From the NCBI GenBank assembly GCA_023700885.1, contig JAMPYA010000002.1:1-41335 (forward strand): DNA of 41,335 bases, given 5' to 3'. How positions within the stretch are numbered: position 1 is the first letter of the stretch; each line of letters opens with the position of its first letter. The stretch is from Flavobacteriaceae bacterium (GTDB taxonomy: Bacteria > Bacteroidota > Bacteroidia > Flavobacteriales > Flavobacteriaceae). Position numbers and translations under genes: made by a program. Shown piece after piece: positions 34,648 to 41,335 of this stretch. Below the pieces are notes generated by a model that ran no database searches, had not been told where the DNA came from, and saw nothing but the letters and a program-made list of their open reading frames with translations.

Positions 34648-35280
34648 TTATTTGTTGGACATAGCCGACAACATTTTACCATAAACAGCATTTAGTGATT
34701 CCATGTTTGCTGATAACGATTCCATTTGTTCTCTTAATCGTTCTGCATTTGCTGCAGAAGTATTATTTATTTCAGCTTGACGAGTAGCATTTTCTACCTG
34801 TGAACTATATAACTTGTTTAAAGCTTCCATTTGAATTGCTGCTAAAGTTAATTGTTCACTGTACTTACTTGTTGCTGATATTGAGTCATGGGTTGTTGCA
34901 ATTTCTTTTGCAGCACCCTCTAATTTTTGAATGCTGGCTGTAAATCCTTTCAATAAATCTGCATCAACCTTAGCATCTTTAAGTAAATCATCTAACTTAT
35001 GTGCTAATATACCTTCAACATCATCAGATTCATATGAAGATCTTTTTCCTGTTTTATCCTTCCCCAATTCAGGAAAAACTAGAGACCAATCCATGTCCTC
35101 TTCAATGGGTTCAAAAGCAGAAATAGCGAATACTATTGCTTCTACAATCATTCCTATTGTTAATATTATTGTACCGTAAGGCCAGTGGGCAATTTTAAAT
35201 AGAGCTCCAATAATTACTACAGATGCACCTAACCCGTAGGCCATGTTAAACATTTTTTTAGTTGATTTTGCTTGTGCCAT
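34648..35280 (-). CDS. gldL: Type IX secretion motor protein GldL
   Basis: 210 residues: two transmembrane helices near the N-terminus (about 12-28 and 35-55) followed by a cytoplasmic helical tail with coiled-coil character. Helix 2 holds Glu47 (TIGMIVEAIV), the likely equivalent of Glu49 of Flavobacterium johnsoniae GldL needed for proton use. GAFS-like conserved segments WPYGTIILTIG and FEPIEEDMDWSLVFPEL are present. It works with GldM as the stator/rotor unit of the type IX/gliding motor. It is 25 bp from gldK and 43 bp from gldM. Confidence 0.97.
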   Translation of the reverse strand: MAQAKSTKKMFNMAYGLGASVVIIGALFKIAHWPYGTIILTIGMIVEAIVFAISAFEPIEEDMDWSLVFPELGKDKTGKRSSYESDDVEGILAHKLDDLLKDAKVDADLLKGFTASIQKLEGAAKEIATTHDSISATSKYSEQLTLAAIQMEALNKLYSSQVENATRQAEINNTSAANAERLREQMESLSANMESLNAVYGKMLSAMSNK

Positions 35281-35305
35281 AAACTTTAAAATTTAATGAT
35301 TGGGG

Positions 35306-36700
35306 TTATTTATTTTTTCTAGTTTTTGTTTTTTTTCCCGTTAAATTAGTTCCTAAATAATCGTGAACAGTTCTAAAACCTATATAACTTCTTGCTGAAT
35401 CACCATATTCAAAATCTCTTGTACTTACTTGTAAAAAGTACGCAACATCTTTCCAGGAACCTCCTCTTATTACTTTTCTATTATTTTTAGCATCTTCTAC
35501 GTTTGGATTCATGGTGGCTCCAAAGTTATAAGATGATTCCTGATAGGCAGAATTTGTCCATTCAGAAACATTTCCAGCCATATTATAAAGCCCAAATCCG
35601 TTAGGGTTATATGATTTTGCTTCCATAGTATAAAGAGCTCCATCAACGGCATAATCACCTCTACTAGGTTTAAAATTTGCTAAGAAGCATCCTCTGTCTG
35701 TAGTTGTATAAGGGCCTCCCCAAGGATAGATGGCAAAATTCAATCCTCCTCTTGCTGCAAATTCCCATTCAGCTTCGGTTGGAAGTCTGAATTGCGGAAC
35801 AGTACTTGGATGTTTTTTAGATTTTAAATAATCATTTTTCTTTTTAGTTCTCCAATTAGAAAAAGCTTTTGCTTGTTTCCAACTCACACCAACAACTGGA
35901 TAATCTGCATAGGCTTCATGCCAAAAATAATCTTGATGCATTGGATCATTATATGAATAATTAAAATCTTTTACCCATACAGTAGTGTCTGGATAAATAT
36001 TGACAACTTCTTTTCTAATAAAATCTTTTCTGTTACCGGTACTTTTTGCGGCAGACTCAATATCTAACCATGCGTAACTATATTTAAGTTTTTTAACATC
36101 AATCATTTTGCGTCCATTGATGCTTTCATCAATTGGAACAAACATAGTGTCCATTACTTCTGCATAGTATTCATCAGTAAAACGATTTGGACTCCAATCT
36201 AGTTTTTCTTTCCAATTAAGTACTTTTCCTTGAGTTGGTGAATTAAAATCTCCTAAACTTCCATAGTATTTCAACATATATTTAACATAAGGAGAAGCTT
36301 TTGTGGTATCAATGTTCATAAACTGAAAACGTTGAATTCCTTCTTTAGAAGGCTCTTTTCCATAAGCTAATTCTTCAGCTAATAATGCCAATTTAGTTCT
36401 TACAACTGAATCACGAACCCAAAAAACGAATTCTTTATATTCGCTATTAGTAATTTCGGTTTCATCCATATAAAATGGTCTAACTGTTACGGTTCTTGTA
36501 GGTGTATTAAATGCATTAGAAACATCTTCATCTTGACTACCCATTGTAAATGACCCTCCAGGTATTAGCACCATTCCATAAGGTTTTTCTCCATACCATT
36601 TGGTTTTGGTTTTAGCCCCTACTAATTCTCCTCGATCATTTGAACCACAACTATAAAAAAACGCTACTATAAGCAACAGATAAACTGTATTTCTCCTCAT
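35306..36700 (-). CDS. gldK: Type IX secretion/gliding lipoprotein GldK
   Basis: 464 residues with a lipoprotein signal; the acylated residue is Cys18 (FFYSC). The body is a formylglycine-generating-enzyme-like (SUMF1) fold without known enzyme activity here, seen in MVLIPGGSFTMGSQDED, FRLPTEAEWEFAARGG, GFGLYNMAGNVSEWTNSAY and KVIRGGSWKD. GldK anchors the GldKN ring to the outer membrane. The C-terminal tail is Lys/Thr-rich. It is the first gene of gldKLMN; a TATATTTG box lies about 65 bp upstream of the start, the probable operon promoter. Confidence 0.96.
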   Translation of the reverse strand: MRRNTVYLLLIVAFFYSCGSNDRGELVGAKTKTKWYGEKPYGMVLIPGGSFTMGSQDEDVSNAFNTPTRTVTVRPFYMDETEITNSEYKEFVFWVRDSVVRTKLALLAEELAYGKEPSKEGIQRFQFMNIDTTKASPYVKYMLKYYGSLGDFNSPTQGKVLNWKEKLDWSPNRFTDEYYAEVMDTMFVPIDESINGRKMIDVKKLKYSYAWLDIESAAKSTGNRKDFIRKEVVNIYPDTTVWVKDFNYSYNDPMHQDYFWHEAYADYPVVGVSWKQAKAFSNWRTKKKNDYLKSKKHPSTVPQFRLPTEAEWEFAARGGLNFAIYPWGGPYTTTDRGCFLANFKPSRGDYAVDGALYTMEAKSYNPNGFGLYNMAGNVSEWTNSAYQESSYNFGATMNPNVEDAKNNRKVIRGGSWKDVAYFLQVSTRDFEYGDSARSYIGFRTVHDYLGTNLTGKKTKTRKNK

Positions 36701-36762
36701 AATTAATTTTTATCTTATACTAAAATACAACTCTTTATTTAATCTAAAGCCAGTATTAACTC

Positions 36763-36770
36763 ACAAATAT
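36763..36770 (-). promoter_or_regulatory. Candidate -7 element of the gldKLMN operon
   Basis: TATATTTG followed by TG on the minus strand, an exact TAnnTTTG match, in the 128-bp gap upstream of gldK. No strong -33 box at the standard distance. Confidence 0.5.
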
Positions 36771-36828
36771 AAAATATATTTTGAAGTAATAACTATACTT
36801 AGTCGTTATATATACAACTTAAATCAAC

Positions 36829-37986
36829 TTAAATTATCTTTCTTATCGTTTTGTACCAACGTTCAGGAATTTCTTGATTGGTTGCATTTACATATTCCTG
36901 ATAAGTACATGGTATTAACGATTTTCTTTTAATATTATTATTTTCGTTGATATTAATTTCAAACCACCAACGTCCACTTTTAATACTTTTAAAAAAAATC
37001 AAATCTTCATCTTCTACAGGAACTATATATTTTTGATAGTTTTCTTTTAATCCAAAAGGATAATCGTTAGCTCTAAAATTAACTCCTTCAATAAAATACC
37101 AAATCATTTGAGCTATTAATTGTGCGGTCTGATTATTTCTATCAAAAATAGGATTATATTCATAAATTCCAAATGAAGTTACTTTATCACTAATACCTGC
37201 ATAACGAGCTACGGCACAAATTTCATCTCCATAAAAACCGTTTGGAGTAGCATTTTGATTGGCAGGTGCATCAGATTGACGAACAACACTCAAATCAATG
37301 CTCACAATATCTGCATCGCGAAGCAAGGGTTCTACATTTTCAATTTTTTTGGCTTCACCTAAACGAATACTATCAAAATACATAGAATCTAACAAATCAA
37401 TTTCATCTTGGGGAACGAAATAAGATTGATAACCAATATTGCTATAATTAAATAAGTTATTAGGTTGCTCCATAATTATCTTACTTAAATAAGATTGAGA
37501 GTTAATTTCACCAGAAATTACACCCAAATCAAATTTATGATCAACAACGGCCAAATTAACCATTTGTTCAAGCAAATCGTATGCTCTGTAATTAGCATAA
37601 GTTAAATCATGCTCGCCACCAATAATGATTGGAATTATATTTCGTTTTAATAAAAAACGAAGAACTTCAATTAATGCAAAATAAGTATCAGAGACCTCAG
37701 CTCCTTGATTAATGTTTCCTAAATCCACCACTGAACTAGTCCAATTTCCTTGATATAATTGATAAAACTCTTTTCGAATTATATCCAATCCTTCTCCTGT
37801 TGTTTCGTTATTAACAGCTAACCTACCTTCTTGTACACCAATAATAGCAAGTTTAGCATGATTCAAATCGGGGAGCCCGTTTTTAACGGAATGAATCTTT
37901 ATTGATTTCCCAATAGATTGACTGTGAAGATGTTTAATTTCATCACATAAAGAATCTGAAACAGGCGATAAATAATCAACAACCAT
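36829..37986 (-). CDS. Arginase/formimidoylglutamase-fold protein with altered metal site
   Basis: 385 residues with a ureohydrolase fold: GGEHDLTYANY (about 123-133, metal His126), VVDHKFDLG (149-154), SIDLSVVRQSDAPA (229-241) and GIYEYNP (Glu276). Family enzymes bind two Mn ions with His, Asp, His, Asp, Asp, Asp. Here the D-A-H-x-D motif reads D-H-K-F-D, so the second His position is Lys151, and D-x-D reads Asp231-Leu-Ser233. Four of six ligands remain. Relatives are often labelled formimidoylglutamase, but hydrolase activity is doubtful. N-terminal residues 1-110 and the C-terminal 85 are extra to the core. It lies 35 bp after topA, so likely shares its transcript, and 128 bp before gldK. 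Confidence 0.8.
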   Translation of the reverse strand: MVVDYLSPVSDSLCDEIKHLHSQSIGKSIKIHSVKNGLPDLNHAKLAIIGVQEGRLAVNNETTGEGLDIIRKEFYQLYQGNWTSSVVDLGNINQGAEVSDTYFALIEVLRFLLKRNIIPIIIGGEHDLTYANYRAYDLLEQMVNLAVVDHKFDLGVISGEINSQSYLSKIIMEQPNNLFNYSNIGYQSYFVPQDEIDLLDSMYFDSIRLGEAKKIENVEPLLRDADIVSIDLSVVRQSDAPANQNATPNGFYGDEICAVARYAGISDKVTSFGIYEYNPIFDRNNQTAQLIAQMIWYFIEGVNFRANDYPFGLKENYQKYIVPVEDEDLIFFKSIKSGRWWFEININENNNIKRKSLIPCTYQEYVNATNQEIPERWYKTIRKII

Positions 37987-38021
37987 ATTATCAAGTTAAT
38001 TTCTAATGGTGTTAAGATATA

Positions 38022-40511
38022 TTATTTTTTCTTTTTAGCAGCAGGTTTTTTTGCTGTTTTTTTGTTCGATTTAAACTCTTGGAGTATTTTTTCTGCATCA
38101 TCCAAAGTCATCGTTTCAACTTTCACATTTTTAGATAGTTCTATTTTTAATTTCCTTGAGTGAAGATAAAAACGTCCCCAACGACCTTTTTGTATCGAAA
38201 TACCTTTATTTTCCCAATTGTGTATAAATTTATCTTTTTCTTTTAAAAGTTTATCATCAATTAAAGATTCTATATCTGATTGAGAAAGATGCTCAAAATC
38301 ATATTTTTTACTTACATTGATGAATAAATCATTCCATTTAATAAAAGGCCCAAAACGACCAACACCTTTTTGAACTGGCAAATTTTTATAAGTTGCAATT
38401 GGGGCATCTGCTTGTTGTTTTTCTTGAATCAATTCAATAGCTCTATCTAAACTTACTTCATGTATATCTTCACCTTTGGGTATTGAAATAAATTTCTCAT
38501 TATACAATAGATAAGGTCCAAAACGACCAGAAGATAATATTACATTTAAATCTTTATAAATTCCTAAATCTTTTGGTAATTTAAATAATTTTAAAGCGTC
38601 GTCTAAGTTAACATCATTTATTGATTGACTTTCTAGTAAACTGGCAAATCGAGGTTTTTCATCATCTGTAGCTTCACCTATTTGTATCATTGCGCCATAT
38701 CTACCTAATCTTACATACACATTTTTACCACTGTCTGGATCTGTACCTAATAATCTTGAACCTGTAGCGCGCTCTGCGTTAGCTTCAACATTTTCTACCT
38801 GTGGATGAAATTGTTTGTAAAAGTTTTTAATCATGGAAATCCAATCCTTTTTACCGTCGGCTATATCATCAAAATCTTCTTCTACATTCGCTGTGAATTG
38901 ATAATCAAGAATTTCTTTAAAATTCTCACACAGAAAATCGTTTACGATGTACCCAATATCTGTTGGCACTAATTTTCCTTTATCAGAACCAATTTTCTCT
39001 GATAAAGTACTTTTTGAAATATGATTATTTTGAAGCAATAATTGTTGATATTCTCTTACTTCACCATCAATACTTCCTTTTTCTACGTATGTTCTTTTTT
39101 GAATAGTAGAAATAGTTGGTGCATAAGTAGATGGACGACCAATACCTAACTCTTCTAATTGTTTTACCAAAGATGCTTCAGTATATCTATAAGGAGGTTT
39201 AGTATATCTTTCAGTAGCAGTGATATAATTGTTTAACAGAATTTCATTAACCGTTAAGTTTGGCAACATTCCTTCTTGTTCTTCATCATCAAAATCAGAA
39301 CTTTCCAAATATACTTTTAGAAAACCATCAAATTTTACCACTTCACCATTAGCAATAAATTCATATTTATTGTTATTGTTAATAATTTTAACCGTTGTTT
39401 TTTCTAAAATGGCACTACTCATTTGTGAAGCAATAGTTCGTTTCCAAATTAATTGATACAAACGATCTAAATCTCTATTCTCATGAATAACACTTACACT
39501 AATATTAGTTGGTCTAATAGCCTCATGAGCTTCTTGCGCTCCTTTTGCTTTAGACTTATAAACTCTTGGTTTGCTATATTTTGCACCAAAGTTATTGATA
39601 ATTTCTGCTTGAGTTGAGTTAACTGCTTCGTTTGATAAATTTAAACTATCGGTTCTCATATATGTAATGTAACCTTCTTCGTACAATCTCTGTGCAACTT
39701 GCATAGTTCTTGCCACAGAATAACCTAATTTTCTCGATGCTTCTTGTTGTAAAGTTGATGTTGTAAACGGAGGCGCAGGTGATTTTTTAGCAGGTTTTGT
39801 TTGTAAATCTGCTACTTTAAATTGAGTGCCGAAACAGCTTTTTAAAAAATCTTGGGCTTCTGTAACTGTTTCAAAATTCTTTGGCAATGATGCTGTAAAT
39901 TTTTTCTTATCTGAATTTTCAAATTCTGCAACAACTTTATAAGATGCTTTTGTTTTAAAAGCTTGTATTTCTCGTTCTCTTTCAACAATTAATCTAACAG
40001 CAACAGATTGTACACGTCCTGCTGATAATCCGCCTTTAATTTTTTTCCATAAAACCGGAGATAGCTCATAGCCCACAATTCTATCTAAAACTCTACGCGC
40101 TTGTTGCGCATTCACTAAATTGATGTCAATAGATCTTGGATTTTCGACAGCTTTTACTATCGCATTTTTAGTTATTTCATGAAAAACAATGCGTTTAGTT
40201 TTTTCTTTCTTCAGTTTTAACTGATTAAACAAATGCCACGCAATTGCCTCTCCTTCACGATCTTCATCACTTGCCAGCCATACTGTTTCGGATTTATCTG
40301 CTAAATCTTTTAGTTTCTTTACAACCGCTTTTTTATCGGTAGAAACAATATATTTTGGTTCAAAACTATGTTCTAAATCAATTCCTATTTCTTTGGAAGG
40401 TAGGTCTGCTATATGTCCAAAACTAGACTCAACTTGAAAGTCTTTTCCTAAAAATTTTTCGATTGTTTTTGCCTTTGCCGGCGACTCAACTATAATTAAA
40501 TTCTTTGCCAT
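38022..40511 (-). CDS. topA: DNA topoisomerase I (type IA)
   Basis: 829 residues. The TOPRIM domain shows VESPAKAKTIEKFL (catalytic Glu9) and SDEDREGEAIAWHLF (metal Asp82, Asp84, Glu86). The gate region has VNAQQARRVLDRIVGYELSPVLW and SAGRVQSVAVRLIV; the nucleophile is Tyr284 in YITYMRTDS. The C-terminal part lacks zinc fingers and instead has repeated GRFGPY/KWN-type modules (about 590-790; RLGRYGAMIQIG, SGRFGPYLLYN, GVGRFGPFIKWN, KGRWGRFYL), ending in a lysine-rich tail, as in Bacteroidota. It relaxes negative supercoils. It is divergent from miaB and first in a minus-strand unit with the arginase-like gene. Confidence 0.97.
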   Translation of the reverse strand: MAKNLIIVESPAKAKTIEKFLGKDFQVESSFGHIADLPSKEIGIDLEHSFEPKYIVSTDKKAVVKKLKDLADKSETVWLASDEDREGEAIAWHLFNQLKLKKEKTKRIVFHEITKNAIVKAVENPRSIDINLVNAQQARRVLDRIVGYELSPVLWKKIKGGLSAGRVQSVAVRLIVEREREIQAFKTKASYKVVAEFENSDKKKFTASLPKNFETVTEAQDFLKSCFGTQFKVADLQTKPAKKSPAPPFTTSTLQQEASRKLGYSVARTMQVAQRLYEEGYITYMRTDSLNLSNEAVNSTQAEIINNFGAKYSKPRVYKSKAKGAQEAHEAIRPTNISVSVIHENRDLDRLYQLIWKRTIASQMSSAILEKTTVKIINNNNKYEFIANGEVVKFDGFLKVYLESSDFDDEEQEGMLPNLTVNEILLNNYITATERYTKPPYRYTEASLVKQLEELGIGRPSTYAPTISTIQKRTYVEKGSIDGEVREYQQLLLQNNHISKSTLSEKIGSDKGKLVPTDIGYIVNDFLCENFKEILDYQFTANVEEDFDDIADGKKDWISMIKNFYKQFHPQVENVEANAERATGSRLLGTDPDSGKNVYVRLGRYGAMIQIGEATDDEKPRFASLLESQSINDVNLDDALKLFKLPKDLGIYKDLNVILSSGRFGPYLLYNEKFISIPKGEDIHEVSLDRAIELIQEKQQADAPIATYKNLPVQKGVGRFGPFIKWNDLFINVSKKYDFEHLSQSDIESLIDDKLLKEKDKFIHNWENKGISIQKGRWGRFYLHSRKLKIELSKNVKVETMTLDDAEKILQEFKSNKKTAKKPAAKKKK

Positions 40512-40529
40512 CTCTCTATTTTACAACGA

Positions 40530-40537
40530 CAAAAGTA
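40530..40537 (-). promoter_or_regulatory. Candidate -7 element for topA
   Basis: TACTTTTG on the minus strand, matching TAnnTTTG, 18 bp before the topA start. Confidence 0.45.
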
Positions 40538-40740
40538 TATAGTTTTTTTGAGTAATTGGTTTAATACTCGTTAAAATTTAAGTCAAATTATTTCTCAACA
40601 AGATTACTAAGCATTGATTATCTGTATTTTAAGTTAATGTAAGACATAATAAAAAAGATTATTTATTTCTTTCCACTTAATAATTCGAACAGAAAAACAT
40701 CAAAAATGTTCACTTTTCAATATTTTTTAAGCCTGACATA

Positions 40741-40772
40741 TTGGCAGAAAATAAAAAATGATTGTATCTTTG
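40741..40772 (+). promoter_or_regulatory. Promoter of miaB
   Basis: TTGG (40741-40744), exactly 20 bp, then TATCTTTG (40765-40772): the best match in the window to the Bacteroidota promoter, 19 bp upstream of the ATG. Confidence 0.7.
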
Positions 40773-40791
40773 CCCCCTAAATGATTTAAAA

Positions 40792-41335
40792 ATGTCGAAC
40801 GAAAAATATATTGATGAGAAAATTCAAGGAAGTGCCTTGTTAACGATTTCCAAAAAAGAAAATATTAAAAAATTATATATTGAGAGTTACGGTTGCCAGA
40901 TGAATGTAAATGACAGCGAAATTGTAGCTTCTATTTTATCTGATTTAGGATACAATACCACACCACATCTAGAAGAAGCAGATTTAGTTTTAGTTAACAC
41001 CTGTTCTATACGCGAAAAAGCAGAATTGACCGTAAGAAAACGATTAGAAAAATTCAATTCTATCAAAAAAATAAACCCAACCATGAAAGTTGGTGTATTG
41101 GGTTGTATGGCAGAACGATTGAAAAAACAATTTTTAGAAGAAGAAAAAATTGTTGATTTAGTGGTGGGACCTGATGCCTATCGCGATTTACCCAATTTAT
41201 TAGAAGAAATTGAAGATGGAAGAACTGCAATTAACGTATTGTTATCTAAAGAAGAAACCTATGCAGATGTTGCTCCGGTTAGGTTAAATTCTAACGGAGT
41301 AAGTGCTTTTGTATCAATTATGAGAGGTTGTGATA
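40792..41335 (+). CDS. miaB: tRNA-2-methylthio-N6-dimethylallyladenosine synthase MiaB, 3' end missing
   Basis: The gene starts at ATG 40792 and runs off the right edge after 181 codons. The UPF0004 domain is present, with the three cysteines of the auxiliary 4Fe-4S cluster: Cys35 in YGCQMN, Cys70 in NTCSIREKA and Cys104 in GCMAERL. The radical SAM domain begins at the very end with VSIMRGCD, whose Cys is the first of CxxxCxxC. MiaB methylthiolates i6A37 of tRNAs reading codons starting with U. The NTCSIREKA and VSIMRGCD motifs favour MiaB over MtaB or RimO. A good promoter precedes it. Confidence 0.95.
   Translation, partial: MSNEKYIDEKIQGSALLTISKKENIKKLYIESYGCQMNVNDSEIVASILSDLGYNTTPHLEEADLVLVNTCSIREKAELTVRKRLEKFNSIKKINPTMKVGVLGCMAERLKKQFLEEEKIVDLVVGPDAYRDLPNLLEEIEDGRTAINVLLSKEETYADVAPVRLNSNGVSAFVSIMRGCD

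Noticed and set aside
35306..36700. GldK considered as a formylglycine-generating (sulfatase-activating) enzyme
   Set aside because: The SUMF1-like fold is real, but the lipoprotein signal, length and gldLMN neighbours identify it as GldK; no sulfatase is nearby.
1..41335. CRISPR arrays, tRNA/rRNA genes, prophage, restriction or other defence systems
   Set aside because: I looked on both strands and saw no regularly spaced repeats, cloverleaf sequences, phage genes or defence-type operons.

Overview
This window is a piece of an AT-rich chromosome from a member of the Flavobacteriia (Bacteroidota). Three things support that: the type IX secretion/gliding genes gldK-gldL-gldM-gldN in order, the recurrent Bacteroidota promoter -7 motif TAnnTTTG upstream of many genes with no clear Shine-Dalgarno sequences, and lineage-typical gene forms (fused SecDF, DUF6588 between gyrB and mdh, long LysS, Obg without a C-terminal OCT domain). 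Most of the window is core genome. I see no rRNA, tRNA, CRISPR array, prophage or intact transposase.

Layout. 1-5119: the 3' end of an M28 metallopeptidase gene, an amidohydrolase lipoprotein, a PabA/TrpG-type glutamine amidotransferase (minus strand) and asparagine synthase B. 5120-7497: a disturbed segment between asnB and gyrB. It holds a non-coding stretch with stop-riddled coding-like sequence, an orphan lipoprotein, a broken DASS/SLC13 transporter gene (two in-frame stops plus a frame-shifting internal deletion), and a 201-bp foldback element with 19-bp imperfect terminal inverted repeats and an 8-bp direct duplication (MITE-like). 7498-19316: housekeeping genes gyrB, DUF6588 protein, mdh, fhs (minus), secDF, a GNAT acetyltransferase, an hpt-adk fusion gene and obg. 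19303-29117: two lipoproteins (one a subtilisin-like protease), a DUF456 membrane protein, lysS, an Mpv17-like membrane protein, an MscS channel, a YgiQ-type radical SAM protein and a small secreted helical protein. 29182-40511 (all minus): a glucosaminidase-LysM lipoprotein, an ABC-F ATPase, gldN/M/L/K, an arginase-fold protein that has lost two canonical metal ligands, and topA. The right edge holds the first 181 codons of miaB.

How they work together. GldKLMN form the envelope-spanning core and motor of the type IX secretion system. GyrB and TopA control supercoiling, SecDF drives Sec export, and LysS, Obg, ABC-F and MiaB act in translation and ribosome biology. Mdh, Fhs, PabA, AsnB and Hpt-Adk cover central carbon, folate/C1, amide and purine metabolism. 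Intrinsic terminators separate most units, while three convergent pairs overlap at their stop codons.

I do not see a clear new multi-gene system. The observations most worth following up are the MITE-like element beside the transporter pseudogene, the metal-site-altered arginase-like protein between topA and gldK, and the Hpt-Adk fusion with a possible internal start for free adenylate kinase.
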